This document shows, in pieces, positions 18,594 to 27,566 of a stretch of DNA of 64,000 nucleotides; position 1 is the first letter of the stretch, and the number at the start of each line of letters is the position of its first letter. Made by a program: the position numbers and the translations under genes. The stretch spans positions 310,001-374,000 of the forward strand of contig NZ_JAGGMM010000001.1 in NCBI RefSeq assembly GCF_017875315.1, in the 5' to 3' direction. The notes beneath the pieces are model-generated. The model did not search any database. It was not told where the DNA came from and worked only from the letters and a program-made list of their open reading frames with translations. Source of the stretch: Methanomicrobium sp. W14. Its GTDB lineage: Archaea > Halobacteriota > Methanomicrobia > Methanomicrobiales > Methanomicrobiaceae.

Positions 18594-19223
18594 ATGGTCG
18601 AGATTACTATACTTCTTGGAGTAATTGGTATACTACTTACCATAATTGTCACATTTACCTTTTATGAGATACAGAGACGACAGAGTATAAAACAACTCAA
18701 CTATCAAAAAGAACAATTTGAGGCAATTCTTTTAATAATCAGAGCGACGTTAGAAAAAATGAGCATTGTGGAAATGAATTCACAAAGAACCGAATATATT
18801 GAAAAAAGTGTTGCAGGAGTCTCTGAAACGTTCAGAAGCTTAAATCAGATCGACCAGTTGACTGGAAAAAAAGTATTATGGGTCGATGATCATCCCGAAT
18901 GGAATCATTATGAAAGAATTGCATTCGAGGTTCTAGGCATTGGGATCACGTGTAGTTTAAGTACAGATGACGCCTTAGCCCAATTAAAAACAGGAAACAT
19001 TGATTTAATAATCTCAGATGTCTTTTCAGATGTAGGAATAGCAAAAGGTTTTGAATTATTGCATAAAGTAAAAGCGATTAATTCACAAATACCAGTTGTG
19101 TTTTATACAGGACATGTCACCGACGAATTGGCGGACGAAGCAAAAAAATTAGGTGCGTATGGAATCGAGGATATACCTGCCAGATTATCCGGTACCGTTC
19201 TTAAAGTTCTACTAAAAATTTAA
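18594..19223 (+). CDS. Membrane-anchored receiver-domain protein
   Basis: The 209-residue product has one N-terminal transmembrane helix (residues 3-23), a helical linker likely to form a coiled coil (25-85) and a C-terminal CheY-like receiver (92-209). The receiver has the acidic pair D98/D99 (VLWVDDHPEW), phospho-acceptor D142 (LIISDVFSD) and T172, but the usual lysine-proline of strand five is replaced by IEDIPA. Phosphorylation switching may thus be altered. The gene begins 21 bases after the last CRISPR repeat, and its composition is more AT-rich than the cas genes. It could be an accessory part of the defence locus or a recent neighbour; no effector domain is visible. Confidence 0.75.
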   Translation: MVEITILLGVIGILLTIIVTFTFYEIQRRQSIKQLNYQKEQFEAILLIIRATLEKMSIVEMNSQRTEYIEKSVAGVSETFRSLNQIDQLTGKKVLWVDDHPEWNHYERIAFEVLGIGITCSLSTDDALAQLKTGNIDLIISDVFSDVGIAKGFELLHKVKAINSQIPVVFYTGHVTDELADEAKKLGAYGIEDIPARLSGTVLKVLLKI

Positions 19224-19226
19224 TTT

Positions 19227-19541
19227 ATGAGGGAATCGATGAAATTGAGTCTTCTCGTGGGATTTAAATGAGAAATATCGCACGACGGGGTCGATAGCAA
19301 CCGCGAGAGCTACACAGTAAAGATCGTCTTCGAAGACGATACGGCAGAACAGGCCGGAATGCTTTCCGTCAAGTGCTCCAGTGTTTCTTCAATGAGCAGT
19401 GCTGCCGTCGCAATCCTGGCCGCTTTTGAGACTTGGGCCGACACCGTGACTGACCCCCCAACTGAAAAAAACGGGCCAGTCAGAAATTTAACACAGACCC
19501 TTTGTGCCCGCATAACAGATTTATTATTGCAGAAATCGTAA
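19227..19541 (+). pseudogene. Interrupted short reading frame of unknown origin
   Basis: An ATG at 19227 opens MRESMKLSLLVGFK and meets TGA at 19269-19271. The same frame then continues for 90 codons with protein-like composition (SHDGVDSNRESYTVKIVFED, then AAVAILAAFETWADTV) up to the stop at 19541. No good start exists after the TGA before the internal ATG at 19359. It was not recognised. Either the gene is broken by the TGA or only the piece from 19359 is translated. It lies between the REC protein and the HicBA pair. Confidence 0.4.
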
Positions 19542-19610
19542 TAGTACATTACCGGAAAAAAGTTTAACATATAATAAGTTATAACCTCAAAAGAGGTGAA
19601 ATCAGGTTTT

Positions 19611-19823
19611 ATGAAATTCAGAGTCATCATAGAAATGGACGAAGACGGAATTTTTGTCGCCGAATGCCCGTCCCTTCCGGGCTGCATATCCCAAGGAAAA
19701 ACCAGGGCCGAAGCACTTGAAAACATAAAAGACGCTGCAAAAGGGTACCTGGAAAGCCTGAAGAAACACAATGAACCTATTCCCCCGTCAATATATGAAG
19801 AAACCGTAGAAATAAGCGCCTGA
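19611..19823 (+). CDS. hicB: HicB-family antitoxin
   Basis: The 70-residue protein is a compact HicB fold: MKFRVIIEMDEDGIFVAECPSLPGCISQGKTRAEALENIKDAAKGYLES, the classic degraded-RNase-H strand and helix pattern. It has no C-terminal DNA-binding domain, so any autoregulation must involve the short tail or a separate protein. It neutralises HicA by binding. A GAGGTGA ribosome site lies 11 bases before ATG 19611; the upstream GTG at 19596 falls inside it. hicA starts three bases after the stop, so the order is antitoxin first. Confidence 0.9.
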   Translation: MKFRVIIEMDEDGIFVAECPSLPGCISQGKTRAEALENIKDAAKGYLESLKKHNEPIPPSIYEETVEISA

Positions 19824-19826
19824 TAT

Positions 19827-20051
19827 ATGCCAAAATTACCTGTACTATCCTACATTGAAGTAATAAAGGCACTAAATAAAATCGGTTACGAAATCGACCA
19901 TCAGACCGGCAGCCATATAATTCTGAGGCAGGATACAGAACCTTATCGAAGGCTTACCATTCCAAACCACAAGGAAATTTCAAAAGGAACGATAAACAGC
20001 ATCATCAGACAGGCAGGGCTAACAAGAGACGAATTTATAAAACTATTATAG
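19827..20051 (+). CDS. hicA: HicA-family mRNA interferase toxin
   Basis: The 74-residue toxin has the dsRBD-like HicA fold with the catalytic histidine in DHQTGSHIILRQD (about residue 31) and ends with ISKGTINSIIRQAGLTRDEFIKLL, the conserved C-terminal helix. HicA cuts mRNA when freed from HicB. Both genes look intact. The pair sits beside the CRISPR locus in a patch that also holds gene remnants. Confidence 0.92.
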   Translation: MPKLPVLSYIEVIKALNKIGYEIDHQTGSHIILRQDTEPYRRLTIPNHKEISKGTINSIIRQAGLTRDEFIKLL

Positions 20052-20498
20052 CCTTCATAAGATATTTCGAGCCTTGTATATTCGTTGCAAAAACTGGTAT
20101 GATTGGCGCAGCCAATCATGCCTGGTTCCTGAAAATTCCAACGTGATTTTCATGGTAAGAACCTGGGAAAAAAGTTATTTCACTATTCATCCCGGGATAC
20201 GCCCTGTCTTTTTCAGTCAGGCGGTACTTTTGTTTCGGGCCGCTGGGCTTTTTCCGGAATTGTCATCTCAATCAGACCTTCTTCAAGAGCGGGATGCATA
20301 TAATTGTCCCTGAATGTCTTTCAGTGCTTAATATCCGGGACTATTTTGTAAATTCAAGTGTAATTATTTAGTAAAAATCAATCATGAAATCTTAATTTTT
20401 TATGATTAAATAGAGAAAAATTATTCCCTTGACAGGAACAATAGCAGAGTATAGTTTTTAAGAAAACTCAAAAGAGAACAGATACCATCTGTAAATAT
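20052..20498. other. Gap holding a gene remnant, otherwise empty
   Basis: Apart from the minus-strand remnant at 20190-20320, no gene is seen. An inverted repeat (ATGATTGGC/GCCAATCAT near 20098-20119) may be a terminator for hicBA. The right part is AT-rich and precedes tRNA-Glu in convergent orientation. Confidence 0.4.
20190..20320 (-). pseudogene. C-terminal remnant of a Fic/AlbA-type (RecG-C-like) protein
   Basis: On the minus strand, after a TGA at 20321-20323, an open frame reads FRDNYMHPALEEGLIEM, then TIPEKPSGPKQKYRLTEKD. This is the characteristic winged-helix C-terminus found in many Fic-domain and Schlafen/AlbA_2 ATP-binding proteins (pattern ..L..GLIEMTIP.KP.S..QKYRLT..G). Nothing of the N-terminal domains is left. 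It marks an earlier accessory gene in this spot. Confidence 0.6.
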
Positions 20499-20571
20499 GC
20501 TGATATGGGGATTCGAACCCCAGTCGCAGGAGTGAGAGTCCTGCATGATTGGCCGACTACACTATATCAGC
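20499..20571 (-). tRNA. tRNA-Glu (CTC)
   Basis: Read on the minus strand, a 73-nt cloverleaf has acceptor GCTGATA/TATCAGC and anticodon stem CAGGA/TCCTG. The loop CTCTCAC gives anticodon CTC (Glu, codon GAG). The T-arm is GGGGTTCGAATCCCC. CCA is not encoded. It stands between the accessory patch and the trp operon. Confidence 0.95.
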
Positions 20572-20998
20572 TTAAAATTGTGTATATTAAGTTGTCAGAA
20601 TTACTACTTAAAGTTTGATAATCGGGTTTAATAGTCCCTCAGTTTAAAAATCCGAAAAATATTCTCTTTTTTAGCATTTCTTTTGGCATCTTTGCATGCT
20701 TACATCTTTTTGGCAAATGTAACCTTCATAAATCTATATCATCCCGCCGCCGTAAAAGACCTTTAAAAAAAGTGGAAAAAGTGAACCTAAAAAGAAGTAA
20801 AAAAAGTGAACCCTTTATTTTTTATTTTTACCGGCATAATTTCCAGTTAATTCCCGGTATTACCTGCCTGACTTTGCCGGGGCACACAAATCATAAATTA
20901 ATCATATATTAATCATAAACAGTTGCCAGGATACCCCGCATACCAGTTGTCTGTCCGCGTCCGCCGGTTCACTATTGTTCACTGAATGTTGTTCACTG
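20572..20998. other. Gene-free stretch with AGTGAAC/GTTCACT repeats
   Basis: No gene is present. AGTGAAC occurs at 20780-20786 and 20805-20811, and its reverse complement GTTCACT at 20967-20973, 20977-20983 and 20991-20997, right at the 3' end of trpA. The two groups could pair in the trp transcript and, with the nearby T and A runs, may form a terminator or a protein-binding region. Confidence 0.5.
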
Positions 20999-21889
20999 TC
21001 ATCTCATTACGTTTTTCATTGCGTCCTTCATCGATTTTACGTACTCCGAAAGCTCATTGCACATTTCTTCCGTCTCTTTGTCTTTTTCCTTCCCGTCTGT
21101 GACTGTCATTTCGTTGCCGTTTGCACCGTCTTTGGATTCCCCGTTGCATTTCCCGCTGAACTTCTCTATTATTGAAACGATTGCACTCCCTACGATGACT
21201 CCGTCCGCACCGTGTCCGACAATCTCCTCTGCATGCTCAGGCTTTGATATACCGAAACCGACGGCTACAGGGACACTCGTCTTCGCTTCGACTTTTTCAA
21301 GAAGCGGGAAAGCCTTCTCTGACACTTCCGCCCTCTGGCCCGTAACGCCGAGAGTGGACACAAGGTACACAAAACCCGACGCCATTTCAACGATTTTGTC
21401 AAGCCTCTCATCAGAAGTCGTCTGCGTCACAAGAAATATCTGGGCAATCCCCGTCCTTTTCGAAGCCTTCAGAGCAGGCCCCGATTCCTCCGGAGGCATG
21501 TCGACGATAAGTATCCCGTCAACACCCGCCTCCTTTGCCTCGTCGTAGAACCTGTCGACACCTCTCCTGAAGACAATGTTGCAGTAGACCAGAAACACCA
21601 GCGGGACATCGGAAAACTTTCTTATCTCCCTTACGACCTCGAAAACTCCGTCAACTGTAATTCCCGCATCAAGGGCCCTTTTGTCGGCCTTCTGTATTAC
21701 CGGTCCGTCCGCGACCGGGTCTGAAAAGGGGACGCCAAGTTCAAGGACATCGCAGCCGCCTCTGACCAAGGCCTTCGCGGCAATAACCGACTCCTTTACA
21801 GACGGGTCTCCCGCAACGGTGTACGCAACAAAGCCCTTATTTTCAAAAGCCTTCGCAAGTCTTGTTTTTCCGCACAGATCAGCCTTCAT
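20999..21889 (-). CDS. trpA: Tryptophan synthase alpha chain
   Basis: TrpA cleaves indole-3-glycerol phosphate to indole. The (beta/alpha)8 barrel shows the catalytic glutamate in [19 protein letters not shown], an aspartate in [26 protein letters not shown] and the phosphate loops VGFGIS and GVIVGSAIV. The start was set at ATG 21889, which overlaps the trpB stop (ATGA); the longer frame lies inside trpB. An Asn/Lys/Glu-rich tail of about 40 residues follows the barrel, longer than usual. It is the last gene of the trp operon. Confidence 0.95.
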   Translation of the reverse strand: MKADLCGKTRLAKAFENKGFVAYTVAGDPSVKESVIAAKALVRGGCDVLELGVPFSDPVADGPVIQKADKRALDAGITVDGVFEVVREIRKFSDVPLVFLVYCNIVFRRGVDRFYDEAKEAGVDGILIVDMPPEESGPALKASKRTGIAQIFLVTQTTSDERLDKIVEMASGFVYLVSTLGVTGQRAEVSEKAFPLLEKVEAKTSVPVAVGFGISKPEHAEEIVGHGADGVIVGSAIVSIIEKFSGKCNGESKDGANGNEMTVTDGKEKDKETEEMCNELSEYVKSMKDAMKNVMR

Positions 21890-23064
21890 AGGTTTCCTCC
21901 CGTCATCTCTGAGACCTGGGATACGTCCTTGTCCCCTCTTCCCGAAAGGCATATCACCACGATATCGTCTTTGTCGAACTCGTCCCTGTTCTTGAGGACA
22001 TAGGACACAGCATGCGAAGACTCAAGAGCGGGGATAATCCCTTCTGTCCTTGAAAGATACGAAAACGCCTCCAGGACTTCCGGGTCCATCGCGTATGAGT
22101 ACTCCACCCTTTTCAGCTCTTTCAACATACTGTGCTCAGGCCCGACTCCGGGGTAGTCAAGCCCCGCCGAAACAGAGTGCGTCCCCTGGACCTGACCGTC
22201 ATTGTCCTGGATTAAGTAAGACAGGGCGCCGTGCAGAACACCCGGGGCTCCAGTGTTGAGCGTTGCACCGTTTTCCCCCGGCTTCATACTTTTTCCTCCC
22301 GCCTCGACGCCTATCATCCTGACGTCGTCGTTTATCATCGGGTAGAACATCCCGATTGCATTTGAGCCGCCGCCGACGCATGCGACAAGTGCGTCAGGAA
22401 GTCTTCCCTCCTTTTCAAGACACTGCCTCCTCGTCTCCTTTCCGATTACAGACTGAAAGTCCCTGACGATTTCGGGGAACGGGTGCGGGCCGACTACTGA
22501 TCCTATCAGGTAGTGGGTGTATTCGACAGTCTTTGACCATTCCCTCAAAGCCTCGTTCGTCGCGTCCTTGAGAGTCTTCGTCCCCGACGACACAGGGTGC
22601 ACCTTTGCGCCCATAAGCTCCATCCTGAAAACGTTGAGTTTCTGCCTCTCGCAGTCCTCCTCGCCCATGAACACTTCAACGGGAAGACCGAGGACGGCGC
22701 CCGCGATTGCTGTTGCAACACCGTGCTGCCCTGCGCCGGTCTCAGCGATAAGGCGCTTTTTTCCCATAGCCTTTGCAAGAATCGCCTGGCCCAGAGTGTT
22801 GTTCAGCTTGTGGGCGCCTCCGTGGACAAGGTCTTCACGTTTCAGGTAGACTTTGCATCCACAGTCGTCCGACATGTTTTTGCAGAAAGTAAGAGGTGTC
22901 TCTCTTCCCGCGTAGTCAGTAAGATAATAATTAAGTTCGGACTTGAATTTCTCATCGTCTTTCAGCCGTCCGTATTCCGATTCAAGTTCGTATAAAGCCG
23001 CCATTAAAGTTTCGGGGACGAACCTCCCGCCGAACTTTCCGTAGTAACCTGTTTTTTCCGCCAA
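21886..23064 (-). CDS. trpB: Tryptophan synthase beta chain
   Basis: TrpB condenses indole with serine using pyridoxal phosphate. The 392-residue protein carries the PLP lysine in [10 protein letters not shown] (near residue 89), [13 protein letters not shown] and the phosphate-binding [12 protein letters not shown], and ends with [13 protein letters not shown]. It is the TrpB1 type that pairs with TrpA, in agreement with the four-base overlap with trpA. Three bases separate it from trpF. Confidence 0.97.
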   Translation of the reverse strand: MAEKTGYYGKFGGRFVPETLMAALYELESEYGRLKDDEKFKSELNYYLTDYAGRETPLTFCKNMSDDCGCKVYLKREDLVHGGAHKLNNTLGQAILAKAMGKKRLIAETGAGQHGVATAIAGAVLGLPVEVFMGEEDCERQKLNVFRMELMGAKVHPVSSGTKTLKDATNEALREWSKTVEYTHYLIGSVVGPHPFPEIVRDFQSVIGKETRRQCLEKEGRLPDALVACVGGGSNAIGMFYPMINDDVRMIGVEAGGKSMKPGENGATLNTGAPGVLHGALSYLIQDNDGQVQGTHSVSAGLDYPGVGPEHSMLKELKRVEYSYAMDPEVLEAFSYLSRTEGIIPALESSHAVSYVLKNRDEFDKDDIVVICLSGRGDKDVSQVSEMTGGNL

Positions 23065-23067
23065 GGT

Positions 23068-23640
23068 TCAGACCTCCCTGCATATTTTGATAAATTGTCT
23101 TATTTTTTCCCTGTCCTTGATGCCCTTTGACTTCTCGACGCCTGAAGAGACGTCGACCGCACACGGCGAGACGTCTTTTATCGCCTCTCTCACGTTTTCA
23201 GGCGTAAGTCCGCCTGCAAGGATGACCGGCACCTGTGAATTCCTGGATACTTCCGCCGCGAAATTTTTGTCGTAGGCTATCCCCTTACCGCTGCTCTTAT
23301 CGATTACGACCGCATCGCAGGGCATGTCCCTGAAGCTTTCATCCGACACCGCCCTGTAGACCTTCGTTTTAATGTCTTTGGAAACTTTGAGCCCTTCCGG
23401 GACCTGGACCGCCGAAGGCTTGAGTGAGAGTATGATGCCGATGTCTTCGGGGTTTTTTGTATCAGTGACACAAATCTTTTCGGTGTTCGGGCCAAGTGCA
23501 TCGAATATTTCCCTTGCATGCTTTATGGAGACGTTTCTGGGGGATTCGGAGCAGACGATGACTCCAACGGCATCGGCCCCTTCCTCCTCGGCGATAAGAG
23601 CGTCTCTGACCGTCGTTATTCCGCACACCTTTACGCGAAT
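23068..23640 (-). CDS. trpF: Phosphoribosylanthranilate isomerase, possible ATT start
   Basis: TrpF performs the Amadori rearrangement of phosphoribosylanthranilate. The barrel shows VKVCGITTVRDAL (catalytic cysteine), GVIVCSESPRNV, LAGGLTPENV and VDVSSGVEKSKGIKD, the last being the phosphate-binding end of the family. The start is unusual. The family begins one to three residues before VKVCGIT, but no ATG, GTG or TTG is placed there. A strong GGAGG is followed by TGTATT, which would start at ATT 23640. The nearest alternative is GTG 23628, which removes part of strand one. The long upstream frame lies inside trpC. It overlaps trpC by ten bases if ATT is used. Confidence 0.88.
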   Translation of the reverse strand: MRVKVCGITTVRDALIAEEEGADAVGVIVCSESPRNVSIKHAREIFDALGPNTEKICVTDTKNPEDIGIILSLKPSAVQVPEGLKVSKDIKTKVYRAVSDESFRDMPCDAVVIDKSSGKGIAYDKNFAAEVSRNSQVPVILAGGLTPENVREAIKDVSPCAVDVSSGVEKSKGIKDREKIRQFIKICREV

Positions 23641-24398
23641 ACAACCCCCTCCAGTGTTTTCTGCGGGTCCTTTGATTTCATAAGGGCTGTCCCGATGAGA
23701 AACCCGTCGCAGAAACTTTTCAGCTCCCCGATGTCGGCGGGTGTTTTTATTCCGCTCTCTGAAATTACGGTTACGCCCGCGTTTTGAAGCGTCTCCGAAA
23801 TCTTTTTTGTCGCGTCTGTGTCGACTGTCATATCCTTCAGGTTGCGGTTGTTTATCCCGCAGAGTTCTGCACCGCACCGCAGTGCGAATTCAGCCTCGTC
23901 AGTTGTTCTCGTCTCGACCAGGGGCTCGACTGAAAGCGTTTTGCAGACCTCGATAAAGTCCGCAAGTTTATTTTTGAGGACACCTGATATCAGGAGGACC
24001 GAGTCGGCCTTAAGGGAGTACGCCTCGTAGATCTGCTTTTCGTCGACGATGAAGTCCTTTCTCAATACCGGAAGACCTGTTTTTGATTTGACCAGCGCAA
24101 TGTTTTCGTTTCCGCCTTTGAAGAAGAACGGCTCGGTCAGGACAGAGACTGCACATGCACCGCCTTTTTCGTAGGCTGCGGCAATTTCTGCGGGTGTTTT
24201 GGCTGAGCCCAGCGAATCGTCCGAAGGTGTCCTGTACTTTATTTCGGCGATTACTGCGTTTTTTATGCCTTTGCAGTTTCTGACTGCATCACACAGGTTT
24301 TTCGCCGAGTATTTCTCCTCCTGCGAGGATTTGATTATATCAGCAGGAATTTCAGCCGCCCTTTTTCTGGAAAGTGCACAGATATCGTCGAGGATCAT
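23631..24398 (-). CDS. trpC: Indole-3-glycerol phosphate synthase
   Basis: TrpC closes the indole ring. The 255-residue barrel shows NAVIAEIKYRTPS (catalytic lysine), LPVLRKDFIVDEKQIYEAY, VLLISGVL, EPLVETRTTDEAEFAL, CGINNRNLKDMTVD and VISESGIKT. All are family signatures. The start overlaps the trpD stop by four bases (ATGA). It is a stand-alone enzyme, not fused with trpF. Confidence 0.97.
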   Translation of the reverse strand: MILDDICALSRKRAAEIPADIIKSSQEEKYSAKNLCDAVRNCKGIKNAVIAEIKYRTPSDDSLGSAKTPAEIAAAYEKGGACAVSVLTEPFFFKGGNENIALVKSKTGLPVLRKDFIVDEKQIYEAYSLKADSVLLISGVLKNKLADFIEVCKTLSVEPLVETRTTDEAEFALRCGAELCGINNRNLKDMTVDTDATKKISETLQNAGVTVISESGIKTPADIGELKSFCDGFLIGTALMKSKDPQKTLEGVVFA

Positions 24399-25414
24399 TT
24401 CCTGCCTCCTGAAAGAAGGATGAGGTTGTCAAGTTTTTCAAGTGCGTTGCCTGAGTCGATGGACTTCTCTGCCAGTTTTATGCCTGCCTCTATATTTCCG
24501 GCCTTTTCGCCGAGGTAGACCGCTGCACCTGCGTTTAAAATTACGATGTCCCTTTTCGGCCCGTCGTCCTCACCTTTGAGGACGGACTTTATTATTTCCG
24601 CGTTTTTGGCAGGGTCTGCTCCTTTAATCTGTTCCGGTGAAGCCGGACTGAAGCCAAAGGATTCCGGGTCAAGCTGATATGTTTTTATCTCTCCGTTTCT
24701 TAGTTCCGAGACAGTAGTATGCCCTGTCGTCGTTATCTCGTCGTAGCCGTCGCCGTTGACAACCATCGCCCTTTTTGTACCGAGGATGTTCAGAACTTCA
24801 GCGATTTTTCCGGTGAGAGTTTCGTCGTAGACTCCAAGGAGCTGTGCGTCTGCACCGGCGGGGTTTGAAAGGGGGCCGATTACGTTGAAAAAACTTCTTA
24901 TCCCGATTTCCTTTCTTGCCCTGCCTGCGTATTTCATCGCAGGATGGTGTGCCTGTGCGAACAGAAATCCAATCCCGTTCTTCTCGAGAATTTCCGGGAC
25001 TTTTGAGGGGGCGATGTCAATTCTGACGCCCAGAGCCTCCAGAACGTCGGCCGAGCCGCATTTGCTGCTGACACCCCTGTTACCGTGCTTTACGACGGTG
25101 GCACCTGCACCTGCTGCAACGAAGGCTGTGGCAGTGCTGATGTTGAAAGTGTCTTTTCCGTCTCCGCCGGTCCCGCATGTGTCGACAAGCGCTCCCTTGA
25201 CATTCGGTTTTATATTGACAGCGTTGTCTCTCATAACGTGCGCAAACGCCGCAATTTCGGTGCTTGTCTCGCCCTTCATTCTGAGTGCTGTAAGAAACGC
25301 TCCTATCTGACTGTCTGATGCGTTTCCGGTCATTATTTCAGTCATGGCCTCTTCAGCCTCTTCGAAGCTGAGGTCATTTCTGAAGACGGCCTTTCTGATG
25401 TATTCTGATATCAT
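24395..25414 (-). CDS. trpD: Anthranilate phosphoribosyltransferase
   Basis: TrpD joins anthranilate to PRPP. The 339-residue protein has the PRPP loop VDTCGTGGDGKDTFNISTATAF, KHGNRGVSSKCGSADVLEALG, FFNVIGPLSNPA and VVNGDGYDEITTTG. It is of normal length and not fused to trpG. It starts one base into the trpG stop (TGATG overlap) and overlaps trpC, so translation is coupled throughout. Confidence 0.97.
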   Translation of the reverse strand: MISEYIRKAVFRNDLSFEEAEEAMTEIMTGNASDSQIGAFLTALRMKGETSTEIAAFAHVMRDNAVNIKPNVKGALVDTCGTGGDGKDTFNISTATAFVAAGAGATVVKHGNRGVSSKCGSADVLEALGVRIDIAPSKVPEILEKNGIGFLFAQAHHPAMKYAGRARKEIGIRSFFNVIGPLSNPAGADAQLLGVYDETLTGKIAEVLNILGTKRAMVVNGDGYDEITTTGHTTVSELRNGEIKTYQLDPESFGFSPASPEQIKGADPAKNAEIIKSVLKGEDDGPKRDIVILNAGAAVYLGEKAGNIEAGIKLAEKSIDSGNALEKLDNLILLSGGRK

Positions 25415-25989
25415 CAGAACGCCTCCGGTTCAAGAAAATTTTTCATGATTTTGTCCCCTGATTTCGTCATGACGCTTTCAGGGTGAAACTGAAGCCCTAA
25501 TACCGGGTATTTCGTGTGCGATACCGCCATTATCATGTTGTCGTCGCAGCTCCTCGCCGTAACGCGGAGGCAGTCGGGAAGTGAACTTTCGTCCGCTGCA
25601 AGGGAATGGTATCTCGTTGCGGTAAACGGCCCTGTTATCCCTTTGAAGATTCCTGCATCCTCGTGTTTTATCTCCGACGTCATCCCGTGAACGGGTCTTC
25701 CCGTCCTCACGACCTTTCCGCCGAAGAAATGACATATCGCCTGGTGCCCCAGGCATATCCCAAGTGTCGGGATGTCCTTTGAATATTCCTTAAGCACTTC
25801 AAGACACAGCTTAGAATTTTCAGGCTTTCCCGGTCCGGGCGAAAGGACAATCCTTTCGAATTCGTAAATGTCGGGCAAATCCTCTCTGCGGTCGTTTTTG
25901 ACGACAAAAGGTTCTGCACCAAGGTGTCCTATCTGCTGGCAGAGGTTGTACGTGAAGCTGTCGTAGCAGTCGACTACAAGGACTTTCAT
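25414..25989 (-). CDS. trpG: Anthranilate synthase glutaminase subunit
   Basis: TrpG supplies ammonia from glutamine to TrpE. The 191-residue class-I amidotransferase shows MKVLVVDCYDSFTYNL, RIVLSPGPGKPE, the nucleophile cysteine in PTLGICLGHQAI and the catalytic His/Glu in LQFHPESVMT. The start was set at ATG 25989, overlapping the trpE stop by four bases. The long extra frame upstream is an antisense-free overlap with trpE of improbable composition. Confidence 0.96.
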   Translation of the reverse strand: MKVLVVDCYDSFTYNLCQQIGHLGAEPFVVKNDRREDLPDIYEFERIVLSPGPGKPENSKLCLEVLKEYSKDIPTLGICLGHQAICHFFGGKVVRTGRPVHGMTSEIKHEDAGIFKGITGPFTATRYHSLAADESSLPDCLRVTARSCDDNMIMAVSHTKYPVLGLQFHPESVMTKSGDKIMKNFLEPEAF

Positions 25990-27524
25990 AAGAGGTCTCC
26001 TGCCGACTCGATTGCGCTTCTCATGCTTGCGGCCTTGTTTTCGGCCTCCTGAAATTCCGATTCGGGCACCGAGCCTGCGACGATTCCTGCCCCTGACTGG
26101 AAGTACGCTTTTTTGTCTTTTACCACGACCGTCCTTATCGTGATTGCAAAGTCTATGTTCTCGTTGAGCCCGATGTAGCCTGCCGCACCTGCGTAAAGAC
26201 CTCTTCTTTTGTGTTCGAGTTCCTCTATTATCTGCATGGCACGGATTTTCGGAGCGCCTGAGACCGTCCCTGCCGGAAAGCATGACATGAAAGCGTCTAT
26301 CGAGTTTTTTTTGTCCAACAGGACGCCTTCGACTGTTGAAACCATATGCTGGACGTGGGAGAACTTTTCGACCGACATAAAGTCCGTGACCCTGACACTC
26401 CCGTATTTTGAGACTCTCCCGATGTCGTTTCTTGAGAGGTCGACTAACATCAGGTGTTCGGCACGCTCTTTTTTGTCGGTTACAAGGTCTTTTTCAAGCT
26501 GGATGTCCTCTTCTTCTGTCCTGCCGCGTTTTCTTGTGCCGGCGATGGGGACTGACGAGATGTTTCTGCCCTTGACTCTTACAAGCATCTCCGGGCTTGC
26601 CCCTACGACCTGCCTTTCGGAAAAGTCCATGAAGTACATGTAAGGGCTGGGGTTGATTCTTCTCATCTGCCTGTAGATAAGGTACGGGTCGCCGGGAAAG
26701 TCACATTCGCACCCTCTTGACACGACCACCTGAAATATGTCGCCGTCGAGGATGTACTCGCGGGCCTTTCTGACCATCTCCTCATACTGCTTTTCTGATA
26801 CATCCGAGCTGTAGGTGATTTTTTTCTGCCCCCCTCCACCTAAAAGACCATTTTCATTTTCTTTTTTTGATAAACCCAAAGCCGCACCGAGAATTTTTTT
26901 CTCTGTCGACTCAATCACAGCGACTGCTTTTTCGTACTCCGGGTCCGGGTCTTTTTTGCCGTCACCGGTAACGAATGTGAGAAATGTCAGGTTTTTCCTG
27001 ATGTGGTCGAAGATGACGAAGACCTTCGGCATCATGAATTCTGCAAGAGGAAAGCCGGCTTGTGTGTCCGGGTTCACCGGGATATCGTTTGCCTTCAGTG
27101 CAAAGTCGTACGAAAAATATCCGGTGAAACCTCCCGAATATCCGGGGATGTCAGGGACTTCGTATTCAAACGATTTTAAAATCCCGTATATTGAATCTGC
27201 ACAGAGTTTTGAGCCCTCAAATTTGTCTGCCGGGTTGAACTCTCCTGTCATTTTTATTTCCGGGCCGGCTGTTATATGAAGCAGAACGCCTGTCCCTATG
27301 ACCGAGTATCCGGCATTTTTATGTGTCCCTTCAATCGACTCAAGAAGAAATCCATATTTCTCCCTGACCGCTTCATACGCAGAAGCGGGGTCCGTTCCGG
27401 GGTCTTTGATTGTCCTGTAGACCGGGACCAGGGAATTTTCTTTGAGGTTTTTCTTTATAGTCCGGAACTTTTCAAAGGAAGGTTTTGCGTAAGAACATCT
27501 CTTATGGTCTATGCCAGTCTCCAT
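25986..27524 (-). CDS. trpE: Anthranilate synthase component I
   Basis: TrpE converts chorismate and ammonia to anthranilate. The 512-residue protein contains FLLESIEGTHKNAGYSVIG, the LLES element that binds feedback tryptophan, and the chorismate domain with GDIFQVVVSRG, DFSERQVVGASPEMLVR, PIAGTRKRG, HLMLVDLSRNDIGRV, FPAGTVSGAPKIRAMQII and YFQSGAGIVAGSVPE. Start ATG 27524 follows a GGTGAT ribosome site; the frame back to 27605 runs through the promoter. It is the first gene of the trp operon, behind two TGTACA boxes. Confidence 0.96.
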   Translation of the reverse strand: METGIDHKRCSYAKPSFEKFRTIKKNLKENSLVPVYRTIKDPGTDPASAYEAVREKYGFLLESIEGTHKNAGYSVIGTGVLLHITAGPEIKMTGEFNPADKFEGSKLCADSIYGILKSFEYEVPDIPGYSGGFTGYFSYDFALKANDIPVNPDTQAGFPLAEFMMPKVFVIFDHIRKNLTFLTFVTGDGKKDPDPEYEKAVAVIESTEKKILGAALGLSKKENENGLLGGGGQKKITYSSDVSEKQYEEMVRKAREYILDGDIFQVVVSRGCECDFPGDPYLIYRQMRRINPSPYMYFMDFSERQVVGASPEMLVRVKGRNISSVPIAGTRKRGRTEEEDIQLEKDLVTDKKERAEHLMLVDLSRNDIGRVSKYGSVRVTDFMSVEKFSHVQHMVSTVEGVLLDKKNSIDAFMSCFPAGTVSGAPKIRAMQIIEELEHKRRGLYAGAAGYIGLNENIDFAITIRTVVVKDKKAYFQSGAGIVAGSVPESEFQEAENKAASMRSAIESAGDLL

Positions 27525-27566
27525 TCCACCGGCATCACCGTCCGTTTTTTTGTAATAATTATCATA

